Shown: positions 18,472 through 32,243 of the stretch, one piece after another | Layout: the number at the start of each line of letters is the position of its first letter | Position numbering within the stretch: the first letter of the stretch is position 1 | DNA from: Protula sp. h YS-2021 | Taxonomy: Eukaryota > Annelida > Polychaeta > Sabellida > Serpulidae | DNA length: 64,000 nt | Reading direction: 5' to 3' | NCBI GenBank assembly: GCA_949752745.1 | Contig: OX457026.1 | Span: 28,582,116-28,646,115 of the forward strand | Position numbers and translations under genes: made by a program | Notes under the pieces: generated by a model | The model's input: the letters and a program-made list of their open reading frames with translations, nothing else | What the model was told of the DNA's origin: nothing | The model's database searches: none

Positions 18472-18841
18472 TTATGAAAGATAATAAAAACTTCGATTTA
18501 TGGCAGAGTTAAGAAAAGCCTGACGAATGGCAGCAATGGCGCAGCTTCGTAGTTCATCATGACACTTGTTGGATACAAATCCGGTAACATCGAATACTCC
18601 GTTGTACGGCTCTCTTGTTTTGTTGGGTAAGAGAACGCAAATGCAGGGAATGATCCTTTGGAATGCTAAAACATGGCAGCTGTATAACTGATATCTTTTG
18701 AAAGTGCCGTCAATGAACCAGTGGTAAGCGCTCTGTAAAGTATCCAAAGAACGGTCAGTGACAAATATCAACATGCGATTGGGATCTCCTACACCACTGT
18801 CAAACTGCAAAAACTCTTCCCCATTCGCAAGGGGGTGCGGC
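18472..18841 (-). pseudogene. MULE transposase domain fragment
   Basis: Minus-strand frame of about 120 codons with the start of a MULE (Mutator-like element) DDE domain: FDSGVGDPNRMLIFVTDRSL, then YHWFIDGTFKR, where the Asp of DGTF is the first catalytic residue. It continues with QLYSCHVLAFQRIIPCICVL and LPNKTREPYNGVF. It ends at a stop (18472) before the remaining catalytic residues are seen. No N-terminal zinc-binding region or terminal inverted repeats were found, so this is a relic. Confidence 0.72.
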
Positions 18842-18989
18842 TAGTTCGCTGCCCTTCTAGTTCGGCTTCCAGTTCGGCTGAAAAATTTTTTAATTTAAAT
18901 CAGATTGCGACATCTTTGCTTTCTGGACTCAACGACTGTAGCTTCTTTCAAAGCGCTATTATTTGAAGGCAGTTGTCGTTTGGGATTTT
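18842..18989. other. Left flank of satellite array
   Basis: Non-repeat sequence with three AGTTCGG-type phrases at about 18842-18880. The first units recognisable as satellite appear at about 18990. Confidence 0.5.
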
Positions 18990-21900
18990 GCTACAGCTCA
19001 AACTGGTCTCATCAACAAATACTGGTCTCCTTACGTTATCTGTTCTACAGTTCGCATTGGCCTTCTCTAAAGCTCACATTGGGTTTCTCTACAGCTCATA
19101 TTAATCTCCCCTTCCATTGAGCTTCTGTACAGCTCACATTTGGCTTCGTTATAGCTCACATTGGTCTTCTCTACTGCTCACATTGATCTCCTCAACAGTT
19201 CACATGGGGCTTCTCTACAGCTTACATTGGTGTCTTCTTTAGCTCACATTCGGCTTCTCTACAGCTCACATTGGTCTCCTCCACAGCTGACATTGTTCTC
19301 CTCTACAGCTCATCTTGGTCTTCTCTACAGCTCACATTGGTCTTCTCTAAAGCTCACATGGTGCTTCTCTCCAGCTCACTTTGATCTCCACTACAGCTCA
19401 CATTGGCCTCCCCTGTAGCTCACATTGGTCTGTTCTACAGCTCACATTGATCACACCGACATGGAGAACCTCTGCAGATGTCGTTGATCTCCTCTACAGC
19501 TGACATTGGTGTCATCTACAGGTGACATTAGTCTCCTGTACTGTTCACATTGGTCTCCTCTTGTCCGCTACAGCTCATATTGCTGTTCTCTACAGCTCAC
19601 ATAAGGGTTCTCTACAGCTCACATTGTTCTGTTCTACATTTCACATTGATATACAATTTATTTTGGTCTCCTCTGCAAATGACATGGGGCCTGTCTACAT
19701 CTTGCATTGGTTTCCTCTGGACATGACATTGTGCTTCTCTACATCTCACATTGATCTCTGGCTCACATTGGTTTTCACTACAGTTCACATTGATCTCCTC
19801 TACAGCTCACATTGATCTCCTCTATAGCTTATTTTGGGCTCCTCCAGACCTGACATTGGTCTGCTCTATACCTTTCACTGATCTCCTCTACAGCTCACAT
19901 TGGTCTTCTGTACAAGTCACATTGGTTTTCTCTACAGTTCACATTGATCTCCTCCACAGCTCACATTGATCTTCTCTTCAGCTCATTTTAAGCTCCTCTA
20001 GACCTGACATCGGGCTTCTCTACAGCTCTCATTGGTTTCCTCTACAGCTCACATTCTGCTTTTCTACAGCTCACGTTGGTCTTCTCTACAGATCACATTG
20101 ATCTCCTCTACAGCTGACATTGTTCTCCTCTACAGCTCACGTTGATCTGCTCTACAGCTTATATTAGTCTCCTCTTCAGCTCACATTGGTCTCCTCTAAG
20201 GCTGACATGGTGTTTCTCTACAGCTCACATTGATCTCCTATACAGCTCATTTTTGTCTGACATTCGGCTACTCTACAGTTCACACTGGTTTCCTTTACAG
20301 CTCACATTGTCTTCTCTAAAGCTCTCATTGCTTTCCTCCACAGCTTATTTTGATCCCCTCTACAGATGACTTATGACCTCTCTACAGCTCACATTGGTCT
20401 CCTCTACAGCTCGTTTTTGTCTTCTCTACAGCTAGCATCGGGCTTCTGTACTTTTTACATTGGTTTCCTCTACAGCTCACATTGGTCTTCTCTAAAGCTC
20501 ACATTTGGCTTCTCTACAGCTCATATTGATCTTATCTACAGCTCATGTTGGTTTTCTGTATAGCTCACATTGCTCTTATCTACTGTTCACATTGCTCTCC
20601 TCTAGAGCTGACGTTGGTCTCCCGTACAACTGACATAGATCTCCTCTACAGCTCACAGTTGTCTCCTATACTTACAGCTCACATTGGTCTCATCTACAGC
20701 TCAAATATATTTTTTCTACAGCTCACATTGTTCTCCTGTAGATCTCACATTGGTCTCCTCTACACCTCACTTTAACCTCTACAGCTCACGTTGATCCCCT
20801 CTACATCTCACATTGGTCTCCTCTACAGCTCACATTGGGCTTTTCTGCAGCTCACATTGGGCTTCTCTACAGCTCACATTGGTCTTCTCTACACATCACA
20901 TTGATCTCCTCCACAGCTGACATTGTTCTCCTCTACTGCTCACGTTGATCTCCTGTACGGCTCACAATAATATCTACTGCAACTCACATTGGTCTCATCT
21001 ACATCTCACATTGGTCCCCGCTACAGCTCCCATTGGTTTCTTCTGTAGCTCACATTGGGCTTTTCTACAGCTCACATTGGTCTTCTCTAAAGCTCACATG
21101 GTGCTTCTCTCCAGCTCACATTGATCTCCTCTACAGCTGATCTTGGTCTTCTTTACAGCTCACATTGGTCTTCTCTAAAGCTCACATGGTTCTTCTCTCC
21201 AGCTCACATTGATCTCCTCTACAGCTCACATTGGCCTCCCCTATAGCTCGCATTGGTCTGTTCTACAGTTCACATGGATCACACCGACATGGAGAACCTC
21301 TGCAGATGTCGTTGATCTCCTCTACAGCTGACATTGGTGTCATCTACAGGTGACATTAGTCTCCTGTACTGTTCACATTGGTCTCCTCTTGTCCGCTACA
21401 GCTCACATTGCTGTTCTCTACAGCTCACATAAGGGTTCTCTACAGCTCACATTGTTCTGTTCTACAGTTCACATTGAAATACAACTTATTTTGGTCTCCT
21501 CTGCAAATGACATGGGGCCTGTCTACGTCTTACGTTGGTTTCCTCTGGACATGACATTGTGCTTCTCTACATCTCACATTGATCTCTAGCTCACATTGGT
21601 TTTCACTACAGTTCACATTGATCTCCTCTACAGCTCACATTGATCTCCTCTACAGCTTATTTTGGGCTCCTCCAGACCTGACATCGGGCTTCTCTACAGC
21701 TCACATTGGTTTCCTTTACAGCTCACATGCGGCTTCTCTACAGCTCACGTTGATCTGCTGTATATCTCACATTAGTCTCCTTTACAGCTGACATTTTTTA
21801 CCTCTACGGCTCACATTGGGCTTCTCTACAGCTCACAGTGGTCTTCTCTACAGCTCACATTGATCTAATCTACAGCTCACATTGTTCTCCTCTACAGCTC

Positions 21901-24736
21901 ACGTTGATCTGCTCTACATCTCATATTGATCTTCTCTACAGCTTATATTAGTCTCCTCTTCAGCTCACATTGGTCTCTTCTAAGGCTGACATGGTGTTTC
22001 TCTACAACTCACATTGATCTCCTATACAGCTCATTTTTGTCTGACATTCGGCTACTCTACAGTTCACACTGGTTTCCTTTACAGCTCACATTGTCTTCTC
22101 TAAAGCTCTCATTGCTTTCCTCCACAGCTTATTTTGATCCCCTCTACAGACGACTTATGACCTCTCTACAGCTCACATTGGTCTCCTCTACAGCTCGTTT
22201 TTGTCTTCTCTACAGCTAGCATCGGGCTTCTCTACTTTTCACATTGGTTTCCAATACAGCTCACATTGGTCTTCTCTAAAGCTCACATTTGGCTTCTCTA
22301 CAGCTCATATTGATCTTATCTACAGCTCATGTTGGTTTTCTGTATAGCTCACATTGCTCTTCTCTACTGTTCACATTGCTCTCCTCTAGAGCTGACATTG
22401 GTCTCCCGTACAACTGACATAGATCTCCTCTACAGCTCACAGTTGTCTCCTATACTTACAGCTCACATTGGTCTCATCTACAGCTCAAATTTATTTTTTC
22501 TACAGCTCACATTGTTCTCCTGTAGATCTCACATTGGTCTCCTCTACACCTCACTTTAACCTCTACAGCTCACGTTGATCCCCTCTACATCTCACATTGG
22601 TCTCCTCTACAGCTCACATTGGGCTTTTCTGCAGCTCACATTGGGCTTCTCTACAGCTCACATTGGTCTTCTCTACACATCACATTGATCTCCTCCACAG
22701 CTGACATTGTCTCCTCTAAGGCTGACATGGTGTTTCTCTACAGCTCACATTGATCTCCTATACAGCTCATTTTTGTCTGACATTCGGCTACTCTACAGTT
22801 CACACTGGTTTCCTTTACAGCTCACATTGTCTTCTCTAAAGCTCTCATTGCTTTCCTCCACAGCTTATTTTGATCCCCTCTACAGATGACTTATGACCTC
22901 TCTACAGCTCACATTGGTCTCCTCTACAGCTCGTTTTTGTCTTCTCTACAGCTAGCATCGGGCTTCTCTACTTTTCACAGTGGTGTCCTCTACAGCTCAC
23001 ATTGGTCTTCTCTAAAGCTCACATTTGGCTTCTCTACAGCTCATATTGATCTTATCTACAGCTCATGTTGGTTTTCTGTATAGCTCACATTGCTCTTCTC
23101 TACTGTTCACATTGCTCTCCTCTAGAGCTGACGTTGGTCTCCCGTACAACTGACATAGATCTCCTCTACAGCTCACAGTTGTCTCCTATACTTACAGCTC
23201 ACATTGGTCTCATCTACAGCTCAAATTTATTTTTTCTACAGCTCACATTGTTCTCCTGTAGATCTCACATTGGTCTCCTCTACACCTCACTTTAACCTCT
23301 ACAGCTCACGTTGATCCCCTCTACATCTCACAGTGGTCTCCTCTACAGCTCACATTGGGCTTTTCTGCAGCTCACATTGGGCTTCTCTACAGCTCACATT
23401 GGTCTTCTCTACACATCACATTGATCTCCTCCACAGCTGACATTGTTCTCCTCTACAGCTCACGTTGATCTCCTCTACGGCTCACAATAATATCTACTGC
23501 AACTCACATTGGTCTCATCTACATCTCACATTGGTCCCCGCTACAGCTCCCATTGGTTTCTTCTGTAGCTCACATTGGGCTTTTCTACAGCTCACATGGT
23601 GCTTCTCTCCAGCTCACATTGATCTCCTCTACAGCAGATCTTGGTCTTCTTTACAGCTCACATTGGTCTTCTCTAAAGCTCACATGGTTCTTCTCTCCAG
23701 CTCACATTGATCTCCTCTACAGCTCACATTGGCCTCCCCTATAGCTCGCATTGGTCTGTTCTACAGTTCACATGGATCACACCGACATGGAGAACCTCTG
23801 CAGATGTCGTTGATCTCCTCTACAGCTGACATTGGTGTCATCTACAGGTGACATTAGTCTCCTGTACTGTTCACATTGGTCTCCTCTTGTCCGCTACAGC
23901 TCACATTGCTGTTCTCTACAGCTCAGATAAGGGTTCTCTACAGCTCACATTGTTCTGTTCTACAGTTCACATTGAAATACAACTTATTTTGGTCTCCTCT
24001 GCAAATGACATGGGGCCTGTCTACGTCTTACATTGGTTTCCTCTGGACATGACATGGTGCTTCTCTACATCTCACATTGATCTCTAGCTCACATTGGTTT
24101 TCACTACAGTTCACATTGATCTCCTCTACAGCTTATTTTGGGCTCCTCTAGACCTGACATGCGGCTTCTCTACAGCTCACGTTGATCTGCTGTATATCTC
24201 ACATTAGTCTCCTTTACAGCTTATATTAGTCTCCTCTTCAGCTCACATTGGTCTCCTATACAGCTCATTTTGATCCCCTCTACAGCTGACTTATGGCCTC
24301 TCTACAGCTCACATTGGTCTCCTCTACAGCTCATTTTTGTCTTCTGTACAGCTAACATCGGGCTTCTCTACTTTTCACATTGGTTTCCTCTACAGCTCAC
24401 ATTGGTCTTCTCTAAAGCTCACATTGGCTTCTCTACAGCTCATATTGATCTTATCTACAGCTCATGTTGGTTTTCTGTATAGCTCACATTGCTCTTCTCT
24501 ACTGTTCACATTGCTCTTCTCTAGAGCTGACATTGGTCTCCTGTACAACTGACATAGATCTCCTCTACAGCTCACAGTTGTCTCCTCTACAGCTCACATT
24601 GGTTTTTTCTGCAGCTCACATTGGACTTCTCTACAGCTCACATTGGTCTTCTATATAGCTCACATTTGTCTCCTCTATAGCTCACATCAGTCTTCTATAC
24701 AGCTCACATTGGTCTCTTCTACAGCTCATTTTTGTC
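18990..24736 (+). repeat. Array zone A: no embedded SINE-like element
   Basis: Higher-order copies are marked by the off-consensus phrase ACACCGACATGGAGAACC at about 19453, 21281 and 23779 (intervals ~1.83 and ~2.50 kb). A ~0.74-kb block is additionally duplicated: 22.0-22.7 kb matches 22.7-23.46 kb and 20.2-20.9 kb. The longer second interval is explained by that internal duplication. Confidence 0.82.
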
Positions 24737-24954
24737 TGTGGGGTGTTTTGAATCTTTAAGAATACACCCACTGCATTCTATTCCGTGCATGGCGTAAGAG
24801 GCGGCTTATCGAAATTTTTTTTTGTAACTCTTCTTTTACATTCTTTTTTTCATTCTTCCCTCTTTTTTTCCCACTTGTTCCTTTAGCAAGTGCATCCTAA
24901 TATACCCATCATAGTCGCTTAACGGGACGTTAAACACCAAACCAACAACAACAA
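24737..24954 (+). mobile_element. Embedded SINE-like element, copy 1
   Basis: About 218 bp of non-satellite sequence: TGTTTTGAATCTTTAAGAAT at the 5' end, a GTAAGAGGCGGCT core, a long pyrimidine tract, then TTAACGGGACGTTAAACACC and CAA repeats. The 3' end is of a type I associate with mollusc interspersed repeats (from memory). No pol III A or B box is obvious, so it may be a LINE-tail-derived or unclassified element. Leftmost copy in the array. Confidence 0.78.
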
Positions 24955-25796
24955 CTCTACAGCTCACATTAATCTCCTGTACAAGTCACAATGGTGTCTA
25001 CTACAACTCACTTTGGTCTCATTGACAGCTCACATTGGACTTCCTTACAACTCACATTGGACTCCTCTACAGCTGACATTGGTCTTCTGTACAGCTCACA
25101 TTGGTCTCCTCTACAGCTCATTTTTGTCTGACATTCGGCTACTCTACAGTTCACACTAGTTTTCTCTACAGCTCACATTGTCTTCTCTAAAGCTCACATT
25201 TGGCTTCTCTACAGCTCATATTGATCTTGACCACAGCTCATGTTGGTTTTCTGTATAGCTCACATTACTCTTCTCTACTGTTCACATTGCTCTCCTTTAG
25301 AGCTGACATTGGTCTCCTGTACAACTCACATAGATCTCCTCTACAGCTCACAGTTGTCTCCTATACTTACAGCTCACATTGGTCTCATCTACAGCTCAAA
25401 TTTATTTTTTCTACAGCTCACATTGTTCTCCTGTAGATCTCACATTGGTCTCCTCTACACCTCACTTTAATCTCTACAGCTCACGTTCATCCCCTCTACA
25501 TCTCACATTGGTGTCCTCTATAGCTCACATTTTTTTCTGCAGCTCACATTGGTCTTCTCTACAGCTCACATTGGTCTTCTCTACAGATCACATTGATCTC
25601 CTCCACAGCTTACATTGTTCTCCTCTAGAGCTCACATTGATCTCCTCTACGGCTCACAATAATATCTACTGCAATTCACATTGCTCTCATGTACATCTCA
25701 CATTGGTCTCCTCTACAGCTCACATTGGATTCCTCTGCAGCTCACATTGGTCTTCTGTACAGCTCACATAGATCTCCTCTATAGCTCATTTTTGTC

Positions 25797-26023
25797 TGTG
25801 GGTTGTTTTGAATCTTTAAGAATACACCCACAGCATTCTATTCCGTGCATGGCGTAAGAGGCGGCTAATTGAAATTTCTTTCTTTCTATCTCTTCTTTTA
25901 CTATTTTTTCATTCTTCCCTCTTTTTCCCCCGCTTGTTCCTTTAGCAAGTGCGTCCTAATATACCCATCATAGTCGCTTAATGGGACGTTAAACACCAAA
26001 CCAACAACAACAACAACAACAAC
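25797..26023 (+). mobile_element. Embedded SINE-like element, copy 2
   Basis: Same junctions as copy 1, with a longer CAA tail. Zone B subtype (TGTGGGTTG start). Confidence 0.78.
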
Positions 26024-26582
26024 TCTACAGCTCACATTAATCTCCTCTACAAGTCACAATGGTGTCTACTACAACTCACTTTGGTCTCATCTACAGCTCA
26101 CATTGGACTTCTCTACAACTCACATTGGACTCCTCTACAGCTGACATTGGTCTTCTGTACAGCTCACATTGGTCTCCTCTACAGCTCATTTTTGTCTGAC
26201 ATTCGGCTACTCTATAGTTCATACTGGTTTTCTCTACAGCTCACATTGTCTTCTCTAAAGCTCACATTGCTTTCCTTCACAGGTCATATTGATCATCCCC
26301 TCTACAGTTGACTTATGGCCTCTCTACAGCTCACATTGGTCTCCTCTACAGCTCATTTTTGTCTTCTCTACAGCTAGCATCGGGCTTCTCTACTTTTCAC
26401 ATTGGTTTCCTCTACAGATCCCATTGTTCTTCTCTAAAGCTCACATTGTTCTCCTCTACAGCTCACATCGATCTCCTCTACAACTCACATTGGTCTTCTG
26501 TACAGCTCACATAGGTATCCTCTATAGCACACATCAGTCTTCTCTACAGCTCACATTGGTCTCTTCTACAGCTCATTTTTGC

Positions 26583-26802
26583 CTGTGGGGTGTTTTGAAT
26601 CTTTAAGAATACACCCACTGCATTCTATTCCGTGCATGGCGTAAGAGGCGGCTAATCGGAATTTCTTTCTTTCTAACTCTTCTTTTACTATTTTTTTCAT
26701 TCTTCCCTCTTTTTTTCCCACTTGTTCCTTTAGCAAGTGCGTCCCAATATACCCATCATAGTCGCTTAACGGGACGTAAACACCAAACCAACAACAACAA
26801 CA
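26583..26802 (+). mobile_element. Embedded SINE-like element, copy 3
   Basis: Zone B subtype with GACGTAAACACC, one T short of the other copies at that site. This variant recurs in copies 5, 7 and 8, which links those units by descent. Confidence 0.78.
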
Positions 26803-27878
26803 TCTCTACAGCTCACATTGATCTCCTCTACAAGTGACATTGGTGTCTACTACAACTCACTTTGGTCTCATCTACAGCTCATATTGGACTTCTCTACATC
26901 TCACATTGGACTCCTCTACAGCTGACATTGATTTTCTGTACAGCTCACATTGGTCTCCTCTACAGCTCATTTCTGTCTGACATTCGGCTACTCTACAGTT
27001 CACACTGATTTTCTCTACAGCTCACATTGTCTTCTCTAAAGCTCACATTGCTTTCCTCCACAGCTCGTTTTGATCCCCTCTACAGCTGACTTATGGCCTC
27101 TCTACCGCTCACAATGGTCTCCTCTACAGCTCATTTTTGTCTTCTGTACAACTAGCATCGGGCTTCTCTACTTTTCACATCGGTTTCCTCTACAGCTCAC
27201 ATTGGTCTTCTCTAAAGCTCACATTTGGCTTCTCTACGGCTCATATTGATCTTATCTACAGCTCATGTTGGTTTTCTGTGTAGCTCACATTGCTCTTCTC
27301 TACTGTTCACATTGCTCTCCTCTAGAGCTGACATTGGTCTCCTGTACAACTCACATAGATCTCCTCTACAGCTCACAGTTGTCTCCTATACTTACAGCTC
27401 ACATTGGTCTCATCTACAGCTCTAATTTATTTTTTCTACAGCTCACATTGTTCTCCTGTAGATCTCACATTAGTCTCCTCTACACCTCACTTTAATCTCT
27501 ACAGCTCACGTTGATCCCCTCTACATCTCACATTGGTGTCCTCTATAGCTCTCTACAGCTCACATTGGTCTTCTCTACAGATCACATTGATCTCCTCCAC
27601 AGCTTACATTGTTCCCCTCTACAGCTCACATTGATCTCCTCTACGGCTCACAATAATACCTACTGCAACTCACATTGGTCTCATCTACATCTCACATTGG
27701 TCTCCTCTACAGCTCACATTGGATTCCTCTACAGCTCACATTGGTCTTCTGTACAGCTCACATAGATCTCCTCTATAGCTCACATTGGTCTTCTGTACAG
27801 CTCACATTGGTCTCCTCTATAGCTCACATCAGTCTTTTCTACAGCTCACATTGATCTCTTCTACAGCTCATTTTTGTC

Positions 27879-28099
27879 TGTGGGTTGTTTTGAATCTTTA
27901 AGAATACACCCACTGCATTCTATTCCGTGCATGGCGTAAGAGGCGGCTAATTGGAATTTCTTTCTTTCTAACTCTTCTTTTACTATTTTTTCATTCTTCC
28001 CTCTTTTTTCCCCGCTTGTTCCTTTAGCAAGTGCGTCCTAATATACCCATCATAGTCGCTTAACGGGACGTTAAACACCAAACCAACAACAACAACAAC
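27879..28099 (+). mobile_element. Embedded SINE-like element, copy 4
   Basis: Zone B subtype close to copies 2 and 6 (CCCCGCTTGTTCC). Confidence 0.78.
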
Positions 28100-28725
28100 T
28101 CTACAGCTCACATTAATCTCCTCTACAAGTCACAATGGTGTCTACTACAACTCACTTTGGTCTCATCTACAGCTCACATTGGACTTCTCTACAACTCACA
28201 TTGGACTCCTCTACAGCTGACATTGGTCTTCTGTACAGCTCACATTGGTCTCCTCTACAGCTCATTTTTGTCTGACATTCGGCTACTCTATAGTTCATAC
28301 TGGTTTTCTCTACAGCTCATATTGTCTTCTCTAAAGCTCACATTGCTTTCCTTCACAGGTCATATTGATCAGCCCCTCTACAGTTGACTTATGGCCGCTC
28401 TACAGCTCAGATTGGTCTCCTCTACAGCTCATTTTTGTCTTCTCTACAGCTAGCATCGGGCTTCTCTACTTTTCACATTGGTTTCCTCTACAGATCCCAT
28501 TGCTCTTCTCTAAAGCTCACATTGTTCTCCTCTACAGCTCACATCGATCTCCTCTACAACTCACATTGGTCTTCTGTACAGCTCACATAGGTATCCTCTA
28601 TAGCTGACATTGGTCTTCTGTACAGCTGACATTGGTCTTCTCTATAGCTGACATTGGTCCCCTCTATAGCTCACATCAGTCTTCTCTACAGCTCACATTG
28701 GTCTCTTCTACAGCTCATTTTTGCC

Positions 28726-28954
28726 TGTGGGGTGTTTTGAATCTTTAAGAATACACCCACTGCATTCTATTCCGTGCATGGCGTAAGAGGCGGCTAATCG
28801 GAATTTCTTTCTTTCTAACTCTTTTTTTACTATTTTTTTCATTCTTCCCACTTTTTTTCCCACTTGTTCCTTTAGCAAGTGCGTCCCAATATACCCATCA
28901 TAGTCGCTTAACGGGACGTAAACACCAAACCAACAACAACAACAACAACAACAA
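28726..28954 (+). mobile_element. Embedded SINE-like element, copy 5
   Basis: Shares the GACGTAAACACC deletion with copy 3 and has an expanded CAA tail. Confidence 0.78.
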
Positions 28955-29579
28955 CTCTACAGCTCACATTGATCTCCTCTACAAGTCACAATGGTGTCTA
29001 CTACAACTCACTTTGGTCTCATTTACAGCTCACATTGGACTTCTCTACATCTCACATTGGACTCCTCTACAGCTGACATTGGTTTTCTGTACAGCTCACA
29101 TTGGTCTCCTCTACAGCTCATTTTTGTCTGACATTACGGCTACTCTACAGTTCACACTGGTTTTCTCTACAGCTCACATTGTCTTCTCTAAAGCTCACAT
29201 TGCTTTCCTCCACAGCTCATTTTGATCCCCTCTACAGCTGACTTATGGCCTCTCTACAGCTCACATTGGTCTCCTCTACAGCTCATTTTTGTCTTCTGTA
29301 CAACTAGCATCGGGCTTCTCTACTTTTCACATCGGTTTCCTCTACAGCTCACATTGGTCTTCTCTAAAGCTCACATTTGGCTTCTCTACGGCTCATATTG
29401 ATCTTATCTACAGCTCATGTTGGTTTTCTGTACAGCTCACATTGCTCTTCTCTAATGTTCACATTGCTCTCCTCTAGAGCTGACATTGCTCTCCTGTACA
29501 ACTCACATTGGTCTCCTCTATAGCTCACATCAGTCTTTTCTACAGCTCACATTGCTCTCTTCTACAGCTCATTTTTGTC

Positions 29580-29818
29580 TGTGGGTTGTTTTGAATCTTT
29601 AAGAATACACCCACTGCATTCTATTCCGTGCATGGCGTAAGAGGCGGCTAATTGGAATTTCTTTCTTTCTAACTCTTCTTTTACTATTTTTTCATTCTTC
29701 CCTCTTTTTTCCCCGCTTGTTCCTTTAGCAAGTGCGTCCTAATATACCCATCATAGTCGCTTAACGGGACGTTAAACACCAAACCAACAAGAACAACAAC
29801 AACAACAACAGCAACAAC
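29580..29818 (+). mobile_element. Embedded SINE-like element, copy 6
   Basis: Longest CAA tail of the set, with GAA and CAG interruptions. Confidence 0.78.
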
Positions 29819-30488
29819 TCTACAGCTCACATTAATCTCCTCTACAAGTCACAGTGGTGTCTGCTACAACTCACTTTGGTCTCATCTACAGCTCACATTG
29901 GACTTCTCTAAAACTCACATTGGACTCCTCTACAGCTGACATTGGTCTTCTGTACAGCTCACATTGGTCTCCTCTACAGCTCATTTTTGTCTGACATTCG
30001 GCTACTCTATAGTTCATACTGGTTTTCTCTACAGCTCACATTGTCTTCTCTAAAGCTCACATTGCTTTCCTTCACAGGTCATCTTGATCAGCCCCTCTAC
30101 AGTTGACTTATCGCCGCTCTACAGCTCACATTGGTCTCCTCTACAGCTCATTTTTGTCTTCTCTACAGCTAGCATCGGGCTTCTCTACTTTTCACATTGG
30201 TTTCCTCTACAGATCCCATTGTTCTTCTCTAAAGTTCACATTGTTCTCCTCTACAGCTCACATCGATCTCCTCTACAACTCACATTGGTCTTCTGTACAG
30301 CTCACATAGGTATCCTCTATAGCTCACATTGGTCTTCTGTACAGCTGACATTGGTCTTCTCTATAGCTGACATTGGTGTGCTCTTCAGTTCACATTGGTC
30401 TTCTGTACAGCTCACATTGGTCTCCTCTATAGCTCACATCAGTCTTCTCTACAACTCACATTGGTCTCTTCTACAGCTCATTTTTGCC

Positions 30489-30704
30489 TGTGGGGTGTTT
30501 TGAATCTTTAAGAATACACACACTGCATTCTATTCGGTGCATGGCGTAAGAGGCGGCTAATCGGAATTTCTTTCTTTCTAACTCTTCTTTTACTATTTTT
30601 TCATTCTTCCCTCTTTTTTTCCCACTTGTTCCTTTAGCAAGTGCGTCCCAATATACCCATCATAGTCGCTTAACGGGGCGTAAACACCAAACCAACAACA
30701 ACAA
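30489..30704 (+). mobile_element. Embedded SINE-like element, copy 7
   Basis: Shares GGGGCGTAAACACC and TTCGGTGC with copy 8, only ~0.43 kb away, which points to a very recent local duplication. Confidence 0.78.
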
Positions 30705-30922
30705 CTCTACAGCTCACATTGATCTCCTCTACCAGTCACAATGGTGTCTACTACAACTCACTTTGGTCTCATCTACAGCTCACATTGGACTTCTCTACAT
30801 CTCACATTGGACTCCTCTAGAGCTGACATTGCTCTCCTGTACAACTCACATTGGTCTCCTCTATAGCTCACATCAGTCTTTTCTACAGCTCACATTGCTC
30901 TCTTCTACAGCTCATTTTTGTC

Positions 30923-31139
30923 TGTGGGTTGTTTTGAATCTTTAAGAATACACCCACTGCATTCTATTCGGTGCATGGCGTAAGAGGCGGCTAATCGGAA
31001 TTTCTTTCTTTCTAACTCTTCTTTTACTATTTTTTCATTCTTCCCTCTTTTTTTCCCACTTGTTCCTTTAGCAAGTGCGTCCCAATATACCCATCATAGT
31101 CGCTTAACGGGGCGTAAACACCAAACCAACAACAACAAC
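30923..31139 (+). mobile_element. Embedded SINE-like element, copy 8
   Basis: Near twin of copy 7. Its 5' few bases follow copies 2, 4 and 6, so it looks like a recombinant of two element subtypes. Confidence 0.78.
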
Positions 31140-32243
31140 TCTACAGCTCACATTGATCTCCTCTACCAGTCACAATGGTGTCTACTACAACTCACTTTGG
31201 TCTCATCTACAGCTCACATTGGACTTCTCTACATCTCACATTGGACTCCTCTACAGCTGACATTGGTTTTCTGTACAGCTCACATTGGTCTCCTCTACAG
31301 CTCATTTTTGTCTGACATTGCGGCTACTCTACAGTTCACACTGGTTTTCTCTACAGCTCACATTGTCTTCTCTAAAGCTCACATTGCTTTCCTCCACAGC
31401 TCATTTGATTTCTCTACAGCTGACTTATGGCCTCTCTACCGCTCACAATGGTCTCCTCTACAGCTCATTTTTGTCTTCTGTACAACTAGCATCGGGCTTC
31501 TCTACTTTTCACATCGGTTTCCTCTACAGCTCACATTGGTCTTCTCTAAAGCTCACATTTGGCTTCTCTACGGCTCATATTGATCTTATCTACAGCTCAT
31601 GTTGGTTTTCTGTATAGCTCACATTGCTCTTCTCTACTGTTCACATTGCTCTCCTCTAGAGCTGACATTGGTCTCCTGTACAACTCACATAGATCTCCTC
31701 TACAGCTCACAGTTGTCTCCTATACTTACAGCTCACATTGGTCTCATCTACAGCTCTAATTTATTTTTTCTACAGCTCACATTGTTCTCCTGTAGATCTC
31801 ACATTGGTCTCCTCTACACCTCACTTTAATCTCTACAGCTCACGTTGATCCCCTCTACATCTCACATTGGTGTCCTCTATAGCTCACATTTTTTTCTGCA
31901 GCTCACATTGCGCTTCTTTGCAGCTCACAGTGGTCTTCTCTATAGATCACATTGATCTCCTCCACAGCTTACATTGTTCTCCTCTACAGCTCACATTGAT
32001 CTCCTCTACGGCTCACAATAATATCTACTGCAACTCACATTGGTCTCATCTACATCTCACATTGGTCTCCTCTACAGCTCACATTGGATTCCTCTGCAGC
32101 TCACATTGGTCTTCTGTACAGCTCACATTGGTCTCCTCTATAGCTCACATTGGTCTTCTGTACAGCTCACATTGGTCTCCTTTATAGCTCACATCAGTCT
32201 TCTCTACAGCTCACATTGGTCTTTTCTATAGCTCATTTTTGTC

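Larger units (their letters stand above)
24737..32243 (+). repeat. Array zone B: short-period units with embedded element
   Basis: Eight embedded elements at irregular spacing (about 0.43-1.3 kb) subdivide the zone. Blocks between them are recombined versions of the same unit series, for example 26.08-26.58, 28.16-28.7 and 29.9-30.48 kb. The element subtype here has CATTCTATTCC in its 5' half. Confidence 0.8.
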
